Assembly (NCBI GenBank): GCA_015227615.1
Contig: JAALGZ010000006.1
Span: forward strand, 930,001 to 994,000
DNA length: 64,000 nt
Direction of reading: 5' to 3'
Origin: Labyrinthula sp. Ha
Taxonomy: Eukaryota > Sar > Bigyra > Labyrinthulida > Labyrinthulaceae
The translations under genes and the position numbers were made by a program. Positions within the stretch are counted from its first letter, which is position 1, and every line of letters begins with the position of its first letter. The notes under the pieces were generated by a model. The model saw only the letters and a program-made list of their open reading frames with translations. It did no database searches and was not told the origin of the DNA. Shown one piece after another: positions 37,994 to 50,400 of the stretch.

Positions 37994-39070
37994 TTAAGAA
38001 GAGGGTGTTTTCTTAAAGTACTCAAAAACTTGTGTATAGGATAACTCTTTATATTCCCAAGAGTTATTCAGATTTTTCATTTTCATTTTGTACTCCAAGA
38101 ATATAACATAAATGGAGTTTTTTTCTTTTTCTGAAAGTAAATCATAAGCCGAATTTCCACGCCTTTGTAAAAATTGAAGAAGATCGAGTCTCTCAAAACC
38201 CAAAGTCAACTTATCAACACGTCCAGAAGTAAAATATAGAGTACTAAATATTTTATTAAGAGTAATTCTAAAATATCTTCCAATATCTGCACAAAATATA
38301 TTAAAAGTTTCAAGTTTGACTCCATTCTGAGCGAACTTATCTAAATAATGCAAAGTGAGAAAATGTTTCGTATCTGCAACTACATTAAAACGTATCCCAA
38401 ATACTTGAAGATTTCTAATTATTTCAGAGTTTGATAAAACTTCAAAACTTAATCCAGGAAATAAGTCAGACATATGAAAGTCTAGTTTCAGAATCTTAAG
38501 TCTTGACAAGCTACTTTGAAGAAAACGCTTTGACATCAAGAGTGGAAAAACTAATGCTCTTCCAGAAAATACAATTTCCGAAAAATTTTCACCTAGTTTT
38601 AAGTTTATAAATTCTCCCAATTTTCTCTGATTATGCTTATGATTAAATAGAAATATTTTAGATGGAAAATGCAGTGACTCTAAGGATTTAAAATATTCAA
38701 GATAGGTTAAGAAATTTTGAAAACTGTTACTATCCAAGTAAAAAAACTCATTTTCTGATAAATCTAGTTCAAGAATATCTTCACACTTCTTATGTAAACA
38801 TTTGAAATATATAAAAATATTTTTAAGGTGTTCTTGTTTTTCTATTCGAACAGAATTGAAATTCTCTAGACTTGCAATGAAATTAGTCAGCTCCTTAACA
38901 GATAACTGCGAATTATAGGATGAAAAATCACCAAACGAAATTCCTTTAAACTTCCATCTGAAACAAACTCTGTTCCAAATATTAACTATCTTCCTTCTTT
39001 TCTCCATGTCTAATTGCCGACATGGCTTCATTACGAGGTGTTTCTCCATGAACTCTACATCTATCTGCAT
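37994..39070 (-). CDS. LRR-like protein of the same cluster, 358 aa
   Basis: An intronless minus-strand frame with ATG at 39068-39070. It has weak leucine-rich repeats, for example CEDILELDLSENEFFYLDS, FKSLESLHFPSKIF, LSRLKILKLDFHMSDLF and VDKLTLGFERLDLLQF, spread over residues about 60-300. The N-terminus (KRRKIVNIWNRVCFRWKF) resembles the helical lead-in of F-box/LRR proteins, but no F-box was confirmed. Size, lack of introns and base composition match members A and B, which flank it on the other strand. Homology to them is plausible from the solenoid pattern but was not demonstrated. Confidence 0.55.
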   Translation of the reverse strand: MQIDVEFMEKHLVMKPCRQLDMEKRRKIVNIWNRVCFRWKFKGISFGDFSSYNSQLSVKELTNFIASLENFNSVRIEKQEHLKNIFIYFKCLHKKCEDILELDLSENEFFYLDSNSFQNFLTYLEYFKSLESLHFPSKIFLFNHKHNQRKLGEFINLKLGENFSEIVFSGRALVFPLLMSKRFLQSSLSRLKILKLDFHMSDLFPGLSFEVLSNSEIIRNLQVFGIRFNVVADTKHFLTLHYLDKFAQNGVKLETFNIFCADIGRYFRITLNKIFSTLYFTSGRVDKLTLGFERLDLLQFLQRRGNSAYDLLSEKEKNSIYVIFLEYKMKMKNLNNSWEYKELSYTQVFEYFKKTPSS

Positions 39071-39190
39071 ATCTTAAGATCTTAGTATATAGTAGTTATA
39101 TTATAGCTAGTTCAACCTTCTATTAATATTTTTCCGAACGAATTTATTAAAGCGGCACCAAAAGTATAAATTGTCGATCTGTTTCTTTGC

Positions 39191-40308
39191 CTAAGTTTGA
39201 GGAATGTATTAATTTCAGCCGAGGTCAATATGACATTACTAAATTTCAATATAAATAATCCTTTACGAATTCAAACCACTGGAAGGAGGAAAGAAGTTAT
39301 TAATTGCTACCTTGAAGTGCTGCAATTATTGAAAAACATTTTTTTTGGATTTAATAAATTCAATATTTGGATTTGCAATACATATTTAAAAGGTAGCGAT
39401 GCTAATTGAGAATGGGTCATGTTAATGTTAGATTTCCTGTGCTGCTTAAGTAAGAATATGACTCTGTTACTACATTTTGAACATAGTTTCTTTACTGGAT
39501 ATATTAAAAAATAGATTTTGGAAAAATTATTCTTAAATGATTTGCTTCAAATTGGTTTTTTGTATCTAATCCAAATAGCATAACTTTTCCAAACATTGCG
39601 GTTGTTTCATATCAAGTTATATTATTAGGACTGATTACAGAAACCTTGTAAATTAAAGCCAGAATATCTCAGCCCAAATTAAATACTGAAAATTTTAAAT
39701 TGTTGATAAATGAGCCAAACTTAACAATTGGCGAGCTTGTTAGAAAATAATTTTTAATACTACTGTTTTATGGCTATCATTTCGGAATATGTTGCAGGGT
39801 ATTGCCCTATACTCAGAATTCTGAATTGTGTTTTACTGCTTCTTCCTAAAGATATGACTCAAACATTATTTTTATTAACTACAACATTTTTTAAGGTATT
39901 AGCTATATTTTTTATTCCAATATTCTTTGGTAATTTGGAGTTGAAATTCTCACTATTTCAGCATGAGTTATCAAGAGATAATAGCTTCTTGGATCTTCTT
40001 TAGGATCCAGTTCATTCAACGACAAATGGATTATATGAAACTTTTTGCTCAAATAGAAGTTTTTGCAGTGCATTATCATGTTCCTTTAAGATGCATTAAA
40101 ATCCAAGCTCCGGACAAAAGCAAGAGTTTCAAAGGCACCTGGGTTAAAGTGGTTTGAAACTGTCTCTCCTATATACTCAAAGTTCTTTTTCCGCTCGACA
40201 GATCAGTTGATATCCTTCTTTGCTCTTGAAGTGAAATATGAAACCAATATAAACTTCAAAGATTACAACAAGCACGTAATCCAATTTCCGGGTTCTTGAT
40301 ATGTAAAT
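39191..40308 (+). pseudogene. Eroded LRR-like relic inside the family cluster
   Basis: Plus-strand readings over about 1.1 kb, the length of a family member, have solenoid-like content. Examples are NMTLLNFNINNPLRI, then CPILRILNCVLLLLP near 39810, and at the 3' end a block containing FFALEVKYETNINFKDY that stops at about 40300. The frame is broken several times. Position and length suggest a dead relative of the neighbouring genes. No block matches A or B closely enough to prove it. Confidence 0.35.
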
Positions 40309-40948
40309 GTCAAGAATTATAATGTAGCATAAAGCAGTGAAAAAAAGCAGAATATCTATTGAATATACGTGCTTTCAACTTCCTATAAAATAAAATTTTG
40401 AATGTGTTCCTTGCTTGTAACCTTTTGTCGAGCTTAAGCAAGGAACAAACATTCATTTAATGGTTGAAAAGTGAGACTCCAAGAGTACACAAAGTAATAT
40501 TGATGCTAAAGAAGCCCATAGATAACTACCTAGTTTCTACTTGGCTCATGAAGATGAATAATAATTCTTAGAATTAAGTAAAAAGAACAGGGCTATGCTG
40601 AAGCATCTCTACAATTAAGGTATACAATCTTCCTCAACAATAACACCAAGAATATTGTACATATAAATACAGACACCTAGACTAGGTAAATCACTATAAA
40701 TGTGTCTTTGTATATCTCTTCAGTCATAGTGTCATCCTAATATATCTTTTTAATTTTTATAATACTTTTGGATACCCAGTTGTCACCAATATTTAACTAT
40801 CCCGGTTTTATTTTCTCATTACAAAATGACACAAATATGTGTTTTTTAGGAATAATAGCAAGTACACGAATTTGGAATCACCTTGGCCATATGGCCCACT
40901 TGAATCCCAACAAAAAATTAATTTCTCCCAAATAAACAATTTGGAAAA
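40309..40948. other. Intergenic stretch upstream of family member B
   Basis: AT-rich, with no feature recognised. A TATA-like run is not obvious near ATG 40949. Confidence 0.4.
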
Positions 40949-41953
40949 ATGAAGCTAGTGTCTTTTCGAAAGAAAACCAATGAAGAAGAAATACCAAAAA
41001 TCCGATGGATATCTCAAGAATTTAGATTAAATATTATTATAAATGACACAAAACGAGCAACAGAGAATTCTCATATTGGTTTTTCAGAAGCTTGTCGTTA
41101 CCGCGACAACTTTAAAGAAATTCGTTTTGAAGAACCATATTCTAAGAAGCCACAAATAGAAAAGATTAATTCTATTATTGGAAGATTACAATATTTCTTC
41201 TCATTTAATTCTGTTACGTTTTCAAGATCTGTTCATCCAGAAAGTATTGTTCGAATTTTAACACAACTTCTGAAACAAAATAAGGGACTAAACTCTGTTG
41301 AAATATCGTTTCTTGATATAAATGATATATCCAAAATGATGCTTTTTCAATTGATAAATATACTTAAGCATAACTTTTCACTAGAAAAAGTTAGAATAAT
41401 AACTTTGGAGGAAGAAAATTTCTTATCAAATTCATATTCTATTGCCAATTCTAAATTATATTCCCAGATATATTATTACTATAAACAAATAAACTTTCCT
41501 TTTACATTAATACCAAAGTTTAGAAAACTTGATAATGTTCTTCGAATAGAATACATAAGAACTCTTAGCCTTTTCAACTTTGATGAAGACTCTGTAATAG
41601 ATCATTATTGTCTTCATACAATAAGTTATCTTAAGAACTTAGATTCTTTTTCTGGAAAATGGAAAATTGGTGTTTCTCGAAATAGAAAAGCTATTGAATA
41701 TTCAGTTGCTAAATTAATTTATACCTGTAATAAGTTAAACACTGTAACTTTACAATATGAAAGATCAGGACCAATTCCAGATTTGAAAAGTGCAATCTTG
41801 TTGAAAGCAATATTTGATACAGTAAAAAAATCTTTTTCTATTTACACAGTAAATAATATTCTGAAGTGGACTTCTGTGGATTTACAGAGCAAAGATCCTT
41901 ACATTTCATTAAGTAAGAGATTAGAAAACTTATTTTTATGGACTCGACGATAA
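40949..41953 (+). CDS. Lineage-specific family member B, 334 aa
   Basis: An intronless frame from ATG 40949 to TAA and the clear paralogue of the gene at 36202-37209: same length, same N-terminal MKL start, same order of blocks (SHIGFS at 41-46, RLQYF, SVTF-x2-SVHP, PKFRKxD, SVIDHYCLH-x-ISYLK, EYSVAKLIY, LLKAIF). Outside these blocks it has diverged a good deal, so the duplication is not recent. Orientation is the same as member A, with the minus-strand gene and one relic in between. No membrane segment or catalytic motif was seen. A structural or recognition protein is the best guess. Confidence 0.65.
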   Translation: MKLVSFRKKTNEEEIPKIRWISQEFRLNIIINDTKRATENSHIGFSEACRYRDNFKEIRFEEPYSKKPQIEKINSIIGRLQYFFSFNSVTFSRSVHPESIVRILTQLLKQNKGLNSVEISFLDINDISKMMLFQLINILKHNFSLEKVRIITLEEENFLSNSYSIANSKLYSQIYYYYKQINFPFTLIPKFRKLDNVLRIEYIRTLSLFNFDEDSVIDHYCLHTISYLKNLDSFSGKWKIGVSRNRKAIEYSVAKLIYTCNKLNTVTLQYERSGPIPDLKSAILLKAIFDTVKKSFSIYTVNNILKWTSVDLQSKDPYISLSKRLENLFLWTRR

Positions 41954-42829
41954 TAAAAGAAAATGGAAGGAGTGAAATATAGGTAAATATAGTTTATAAG
42001 AATTACTTCATCATGTGAAAAAGAAATGTCCTAAAACTGAATTATGCTTTGAAGAAAGATTACTTATCGTATATAAAGTATTCTCTTGCCTCAGCTTTTT
42101 TTCCTGTTTTGGAACATATTCTATAAAATTTATATTCCGTCTTTGATTTTTCTCTTCTTAAGGATTTCTATTAAACCTTTTTGGGTAAATCAAGAAGTTT
42201 AGTATTCTTCTTTTACAAAGGCTTAAATTAAATTGAAGTTTCCTTTGAATACCTAATTTTTATGGTTGATAAATCTTTCTTCTTGTAGTTTTAAGGCTTA
42301 CTCTACAGATTATTTATCCACGAACATGGTGTTCATTGTGATAAACATAAGAGATAAGGATAAATGTTTGTAAGTCTTTTTCTTATGGAGTTGATTAAAA
42401 CTTAGTTTAACGAGTACTGCTTGAATGATTTAACGCAATGCAGTTCTTTCATAACCAAAACATATTTGATTTTAGAGCCGGTGAAAAGCATTTACTCTAC
42501 CTAGAATAAACATGGCCATTGTTATATAAGCAAGTATATAAGAAAGCACCGCTAGAAGTAATATGTCATGAAAACGATTTATCTAGAAGTAATTGTGAGA
42601 TTGCTAATCATGTAATTTGTTTCAACTCATGACATACATATCGTCAAATAGACTGGATCATTAATTTGGAAACGGCAACAATTTAGAAAAAGAGAAAATA
42701 TAAAATCTATAGAGTTTTAGGCAATATGTATTTTGAGGTTGCATAAATTGTGCATCTTCTCCATAAATCTCTTCTTTAATTCTCCTAACAGTTTTGCCTA
42801 AGCAACCAATAAGTTTTCCTTATAATATA
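41954..42829. other. Intergenic AT-rich stretch
   Basis: It separates member B from the minus-strand relic. No feature was recognised. Confidence 0.4.
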
Positions 42830-45450
42830 ACAAAACTGATTTGAGTTTCGCTATTAAGAAAAATGTCAACTGCTGTTTTGAAATTTATGTTTAATCTTGC
42901 ATATCTTTTATTAATGAAACGATTTCCAACACTAATATTTCTTATGAATTCATTTATGAATTGCAGATATTTTTCTAAATTTACTGGAATTGTGAAATTA
43001 TTTAAAAGTCTTTATTCCTCGCAAGCCGTATTCTTGAGAATTTCAGAGACAGAAACAATTCTTCAATTATATATATTATTATTTTTTCTTTGCACTGGTA
43101 TCTTAAGTATACTTTTCAAGGAAATACTTAAAACATACCATTTTTCAGTTTCATTATATATTTTTTTGCAACAACTTCAAATGTTTCCATAGATTTTTTT
43201 CTAGTATCAATATACTTTCTATAATCTGAGAAAATATCTTTGCTCAACTTAAAAGCGAGTTCATCAAAACTATTGTCACAAACATAACTTACTAAAGCTT
43301 TCACTAGATAAAGAAGTGTAAGAAATATAAAATTTTCACTATCAGCTAGATTCATATCAGGAAAATATGAAACTGAACCACATCCACAGCATTTTCTTAA
43401 AGATGGTTTCAACTTCCGAAGGCTCAAGGGCACAACGAAATACTTTTTGTTTGAACTCTTTCTTAGTACCAAAATTGCTTTTTTCTCTGCAATTATCCAT
43501 AAATAATGTCCAAGAAGTAAAAACTCTAAAGCTAAGACCACCTTGCTAGTTTATTCCTGTACCGCCAGAAATAACATCTGTATTTTTATTTCGTAATTCT
43601 CTTAATTTAATCCGAATCATTTGGGTTGGAGTTTTCATGAGGAAAAATAATTCTCTTCCTTTTCTATAATATGAAGTTATAAAGACAAAGTTATAAGAAC
43701 TCTGACACTATTTGGCATATTTTGTTTAATTTTGTGTCAAATTTTTTTTCTTGAATCCTTTGATAAAATTACCCAATAGAACACTTGATGCTTCTGGTAC
43801 GTGCCCTAAGATACTTTTACACCATAATTCTAATCTATACAAGCTGGATCTAGAAGTTTTAGTCATATTAAGAAACAGAAAACTCAGACATTTACTTCGA
43901 TGAAAATTTTGTAATTAAAAGAAGCAACAGCGGAGAGTCAAGAAACTGTTTTTTAATGTAAGTTACTGCTATTGATGACGAAACAGTACAACATACAAAG
44001 AAATCAATGCAAAGTAGAAATGGACTCGAAGAGTCCCTTTAATGTTTAAAGTTCTAATATTAGTATCAGAACCGTGCTGCCTTTTTATAGTGGCACAAGA
44101 TATGAATTAACATTTAAGAACAAACAAACTTTTCCAAAACTTGTAAATCATCTCCCTCATCGACCAATTAATCGATTCACAGCAACGTTCATCCCATTTA
44201 GAATTTGCAACTACAGGGTATACAGCCGGAGCAATATCAATGTGTGTGACGGTGTTCAGCTATTAAAGAATAAAGTATGACTAGAAAAAAAGTAAGTTTG
44301 AAGTCACAAGAATTTGGTGGAGGAAAAGATTTCTTGTCCTCAAAAGTCACAGATACGAAAATATGGCTCTAAAGTGTTTGATTCAGTTGTAGTTGTTTTC
44401 ACTTCTTCACTAAGCCTGTCATTAACAACTGTTCTTGATATTAGCTCTTCATCAAAGCTTAGTTTGTATTTGTTTCAGGCATTTCATTCATGTGAAATAC
44501 TTACTTTATTTAAGTAAGAAGCAAAACTTTCACTGTTTGAATGTTGAAATCATATTTTGACAGCAGTATCCGGTCATAATCATTTGGGTCTATTTCGGAA
44601 AGAGTTACATCACTTAAGAAAGGAGCTAAAACTTTGTTAGTTACAAAGTTTTGAATGAAACTACGGTTTAAATATTAGGAGATGGCAGGGTTGGAAAATT
44701 TTCAGTTAAAAAAAGTATATTCAATAAGAAATCTCTCTTAAATAAAGTCATACATCAATAAACTGTTTATATACTCCGTAAGATTTTTATCCAATCTAGT
44801 TGGAATTATCTTATTTTCTTCTTAGTTCAAATAACAAAAATGTCCTAGGCTTATTTACTAGATCCTGAATCTCATGCAAAGTTTTTTTTTCAATATCAAT
44901 TTTATCAATTCTCAAACTAAAGCAAAAAAGCAACAACAGAGCAAACATAAACTTTAATAGAAATTCATATTTACCAAACAGGATTTTGTTACAACAGTAC
45001 TTATTTCGATTTCCATTTTTAACTTTTTCTCTTTCATGCCAATAATTAAAATTTTAAACATTAGTATACAAAATATCTATGTAACTATTCATACGTGAAA
45101 TCTCGTTAAAAACATTACACAAGAAACTTCTACAGAAATCATTATCATTTAAACTAAAACAATAAGAAAAAAATATTTTGTTTTATTGCAAACTTTTCTT
45201 GCACTAAGGTTAAGAAAGAGCCATCATCTTGAACATTACAGTTACACACTAGGAAGTCCAGTGTACGACTCTCTCCTTACTGATTGTTTGCACTATATAT
45301 AGTTACAATATAATGTTATATCACCACACCATTGATGCAAATCTACATAATACTTCTTTACTAATACGCAACCAACAGGAAAAAGAAAGCGTAAAACTTC
45401 GATATCTTCATAACTATGAGGGGTTAGAAGACATTATTCATATCATTTTA
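42830..45450 (-). pseudogene. Relic of a large coding region, family unknown
   Basis: Minus-strand protein-like readings follow one another over about 2.6 kb. Examples, from 5' to 3' on the minus strand, are HSYEDIEVLRFLFPVG (near 45410), KTLHEIQDLVNKPRTF (near 44880), LSEIDPNDYDRILLSK (near 44590), SRTVVNDRLSEEVKTT (near 44420), YRLELWCKSILGHVPEAS (near 43830), FRVFTSWTLFMDNCREK (near 43510) and LEKYLQFINEFIRNI (near 42960). Their charge and hydrophobic patterning are unlike random AT-rich DNA. The frame is interrupted ten or more times. The family is not recognised, so it may be a host gene or a former element. Confidence 0.5.
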
Positions 45451-46534
45451 AAGCTCTAATGAACCTCCTTCGGTTAACCATTCATATATGTGTATCATTA
45501 TCTGGTTCAGTGCTATACTGACTCGTCATAGTCTCGTATTTACACCAAAAAAATATAAATATAACAAAAATACAAAAAAAGGTAATTTAAACTCATTTAT
45601 TTACTTGTTAAAGTAAAATTGGCTCATGGAAATGATAGTAAGCATGCATAAGCGGATAATAAGAAAAGTAATGCAAAGTTTCCACTTTTGGAAACTTTTT
45701 AGACCAAGCGAAGAGGAGGTTGCCAATATTAAAAAAGACACAAAAATAGACACTGAAATTAAAGGGTTGCCATGCTTATCTAAATGGATAATTTATTTGT
45801 TTGTTTTCAACTTTTTCAGGTATTCTGTATTGTATACAACTTTTTATTCTTAATACCATCTTGAGCCCTTGCACAGGTTCAATTCAGTGTCCAGCCTTTT
45901 CAAGTTCAAGTTAAGGTTTCTTTTTCTCAAGGTCTACAAAAATGAGTAATTAAACATACGTAATAAAATTGCATATTATAATTTTCAAACAACTCATTGG
46001 CTGAGATTGCTACCGCCATATTCAAAACATAAGTTTAGTATATAAAACATGAAACCACACCACAGAAAAGTTTCCACTTTTTCCTTCAACTTCTTTTTTA
46101 ATCGGTTATTATGCTTTACAAACTACCCGACTACGTATTAAGCCTGATGGAAAACTATTGGAGTTTCAAAACATTGCTTAAATTCTTAGTTTCAACTGCT
46201 ACTTAAATAGAACAAGTCTTGATGACATCTATATTTCTTACGCCAGTAAAATCTGTTCTATATAGTAATGTCAGATTACAAAATAACCCAAGTTTAGTCA
46301 ATAAGTCGAATAAGTTCTTTTCATTCTGGAGTAAGAAACCAGATATTTCATAGGTACAGTTTCTAAGCTGCAGAAAATAATTACTTAATAATAAGTAAAT
46401 TACTAAACAATATCAATTATTGACATAATAGAAAAAGATAAAACTCAACCACAAGCATCAGAAGAATAAAGATTAAGTAGTCAAGTGGGTAAGCATTGAG
46501 CACTATCAATACTTGAGAACGACATGAAAAGCAT
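45451..46534. other. Intergenic stretch
   Basis: A 75-codon frame (45626-45853, plus) has some protein-like content (RPSEEEVANIKKDTKID) but is too short and isolated to call. Nothing else was seen. Confidence 0.35.

Positions 46535-46610
<76 letters not shown>
46535..46610. repeat. Perfect (GATA)19 microsatellite
   Basis: Uninterrupted tetranucleotide repeat of 76 bp (ATAG/GATA register), at the head of a longer degenerate tract. Its purity implies recent slippage growth, so length should vary between individuals or strains. Confidence 0.95.
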
Positions 46611-46611
<1 letters not shown>

Positions 46612-47400
46612 AGAGGAGGAGACAGAGAGATAGAGAGACAGGAGGTTAGATGATAGGATAGATAGGAGGAGCAGACAGGGACAGGAGCAGAGAGAGCTAG
46701 GGATAGGGACAGAGTGACAGGAGCAGGAGAGGAGCAGAGCAGGAGACAGGAGAGATAGGGAGCAGGGAGAGATGATAGATGACAGACAGATAGATAGATA
46801 GATAGGAGGACAGGACAGGAGAGAGCATAGAGGAGGATAGATAGACAGATAGGGACAGGAGGACAGGAGGAGTTAGAGAGATAGATAGATAGATAGATGA
46901 GACATAGGATAGATAGATAGGATAGGACAGAGACAGATATAGAGCAGGAGAGAGGAGAGATGACAGATAGGACAGGAGAGACATAGGACACAGATAGAGC
47001 CAGGACAGGAGAGACAGAGCCAGGATAGATGAGAGACAGGAGCAGATAGAGCCAGGAGCAGGAGATGATAGAGCAGGGAGGACAGGAGAGAGACAGAGAG
47101 ATAGATATTAGGAGCAGAGAAGACAGATAGGACAGATGACAGATAGAGACAGATAGAGACAGAGACAGGGTATAGACATATAGATAGAGCCAGAGCAGAT
47201 AGAGATGAGAGGATAGATAGGAGAGACAGATAGACAGATAGACAGATAGGACAGATAGAGAGATAGATAGGATAGGATAGACAGAGCAGAGTAGGACAAG
47301 ATAGACAGACAGACAGACAAGAGGGGATAGGATAGGAGATAGGATGAGATAGGTTTAGAGATGATAGGAGAGATAGACAGATAGACAGCATCAGACTCAA
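46611..47400. repeat. Degenerate GATA/GACA/GGAGCA purine-rich tract
   Basis: About 790 bp built from GATA, GACA, GAGA and GGAGCAGGA words with strong strand asymmetry: the plus strand is nearly free of pyrimidine runs. Reading it on the minus strand gives long frames of Ser/Leu/Tyr/Pro/Cys-rich repeats, which are artefacts of the repeat. It grades into ordinary DNA near 47400. Purine-rich tracts of this kind can form triplex DNA. Confidence 0.85.
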
Positions 47401-50400
47401 GATAAAGATCAATGCACTTTTCACCAGAATATATACATTGAACCAGAGATTTCCGAAATGGTATCATATAAGAAATAAAATGAACCTAAAAAATAATAAT
47501 GTTTTCTTTCATTCTTTTGCTTAATTTATTGTTCAAATAGTTGGTCTATTCTTAAACAAGTTGTAGAACATGGTATCTAAACGTATTTTTCTTGAACATA
47601 GGCCCTGTTCCGATAAGGTTGATATTATTTATTTCACTTGTGACGTTGGGACACAATCTTAAAGGTGTTTCTTCATAGAATATTTTAAGCTGTAGCCAGG
47701 TTGATGACATTGAAAAATGTAGTTGAGAGCTAGTTATTTAGCAATATTCGACGAAGTTTTTGAAAAAAAGAATTCGAGTACCTAGAATATAACAGATAAG
47801 GTTTACATTTCATCGTCAAAGCTCTTTTTTAGCTATGCTTGAGATTTCTAATGATGATGCAAAAAGGATTTTGCTTAAAACATAATATATTCAGTGATAT
47901 AAGAACGAGGAATGATGTAAACTTAAGGTTTTGCTAAGTGAAAGAAGGGATAGGGATGTAAGAAATTTATTCTATAGAAGGTTACAGTTAAGGATTATGG
48001 ATCTAGGTTACCTTCAAAAATTCTAGGTGGAGAGCATTTATTTCGATTTCACATTTCTCTTCGCCATTCTCTTTGACAATGCAGACATAATTAAAATCAC
48101 CTACAGTATCTCATTGGGCTTTGTTAAGTGTTCATTTCCAACACGCTCCTACACCAACGTCCAACATTTCCTTATTGCTTAACTCTTAATTTTTAATACC
48201 AAACTGTTCATATTAACCTTCAAACATAGATAACATTTTCAAGGCACTGAAGATCCTTGTCTTTTTCAAAGTTCCTATATAGTACATCTCGAAAGTTATA
48301 GGAAATTTTTGTTAAATCCGTCTGCTTTGTACATGATTCAGTTATGATTGTAGCGGTCAAAAAATATTTCTACACACAAAATTTTTTACGTATAATTGCT
48401 CAAAGGCTTACCACGAAACCTTAATTACATTCAGCAAAATCGCCTCCAACTTGTCAGATTCTAATGCTTTGAACCCACTTACTTCATCTACACTTACGTT
48501 TCCCGCCATCATGGCGTAACTAAAATTGATGATCTTCAAAAAGCAATTCATTATGCAAAAAATATTATAAAAGTAAATAATGGTTTATTTCATGCGACTT
48601 AATCAATAAATTATTTTCAGCGTAAATATCTTTCAATCTGTTGTGAATGTATTGTTGAGAGATAAGTTAATTTACAGTCATCCACCTTCTGATGCACAAT
48701 CATAGTTAGAATCATGTCTGCCTCTTTGATTTATGCAGCTTCTACTACATTTAACTAACTTCATAATGTTAGTGTTTTCACCGTTATTAATATAACCCTG
48801 TCTTTCATTTAGGTTTTTCCAGTTCTTTGCCAAGCAATATCCCTGAAAAATATCGATCCATAGTCACTTCTCCTATTTCAATTCAAGACTCAGTCTTTCT
48901 TAGGTGCTTAGTCGTTTTTACTTCTTCATATACCCACTTCTTAGTATGTATTTCCTGATGCTTAAAAGAGTTTCTATCTATTGATTGTAATCATATTAGG
49001 AATTTGCAACAAAAAGCTCCTAAATATGTCTCAATCTGAGCTTTTTACTTCAAAAGAACCATCATTATTTTATAAATATTTCGCCTTATGCCATTTTAGC
49101 ATCTTACAGCTCTAGTCAAGTCCTTCGTTCTTAAAAATTCACGTTACAATAACGGGAAGTACAATATTTCACTGTAGGGTTTCTCTCCCTTTCCTTTTAT
49201 TGTTGATGAGGAAGGGTAGCTAGCTGCGGTCCCATTGCCTAGAGTTTTACATTCAGTTAGTGCTACTGTATCATAGACCGCCTATTGGAGCCCTATTCCT
49301 TTACTTTTTTCATATTAAGAATTCTTGATTCTCATTTTTAAACAAGTGGAATAATAATCTCAACCCATTCATAATTTTGACATGATATTGAGAATCAGAT
49401 TTCTGCACATCATAAATTCATGCCATGTGAAAGTAGAATTCTACACATCGCAGATTTTGCCGATGTAGTTTCTCTGTTTGAAAAATCAAGGGAGCGAACA
49501 AAATTAAAGGGAAATCTTGATTCAAGGCTCAAAAACCCGGTCTCTCGATACGTGTTACAGAGTATTACAAATGCAGAAAATTGCTATGGAATGCAAAAGT
49601 TATTATCTGTTCTCCTGTTTAAGCAATATAGAAAACTAATGGTAATATTTATCATAGTATTTGCTTTTGTTCTATTAGTACAGATTATTTTTTCTTATGT
49701 TCTTAATTATCAGCATTCTATTTCTACCTTATTAGCTTAGCAGAACTTACAGTAGATCTCTGGTGCTCATTTCAATCAGTCTTGATGTTAATAGTTGAGC
49801 CTTATTTTGCAACTATCTGGAAATGTGCATGCTATAACTTTGAATAGAAAGCCTTTTAGGTACCAAGTTTATGTGATAAACACAATATACAGGAGGTTGC
49901 TATCTTTTAGATTTAGTACTCTCACCTAAGAAAAGCTTATACGTGTATATACCAGAGGCCTTTGCATGCCAGTTAGAGGGTCCAACTATTGTAATTATTA
50001 AAGCGAATAGTTTAAAGCCATTCAGAAAATATGCTGCGGTGAAGAACGAAGAGCTTACACTTCTGTAAGCTAAGATTTGGAACTACCACTTTAGTACGAT
50101 AAATTGTCAAGTGAACAAGGACCTCACTCAACATATCTAGCAAAACATAAGGTCTTAAGATGTTTCTTAATATTATGATTTTGCTTCTATATTAACGTTT
50201 CTATTAATTGAGCTTATGGAAACCAAAATCTATCAAATTAATTGACAAGAACTAAACCTCATATCCAGATTTCTAAGTAATCTGCGTGTGGACAAGGGAG
50301 AGAACCCATTCTGTTTTGGCAATATTAGAGCAAGGCCTTGTCCTTATTCGATCTTCCGAGATTCAATTAACATTTCATGTTCCAGTTACATATAACTAGA

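Noticed and set aside
43128-43541. 137-codon minus-strand frame as a stand-alone gene
   Set aside because: A second frame over the same bases reads more like protein, and coding-like blocks continue on both sides, so it is better seen as part of the 42.8-45.4 kb relic.
42830-45450. Reassigned stop codons (TAA/TAG as glutamine)
   Set aside because: Well-recognised genes in the window, such as ACADSB, the RRM protein and the carrier, end at TAA or TAG where the family ends, and the relic also has other kinds of breaks.
46506-47467. Long minus-strand frames (119-183 codons) rich in Ser, Leu and Tyr
   Set aside because: They are translations of the GATA/GACA simple repeat, open in several overlapping frames, with no unique sequence.
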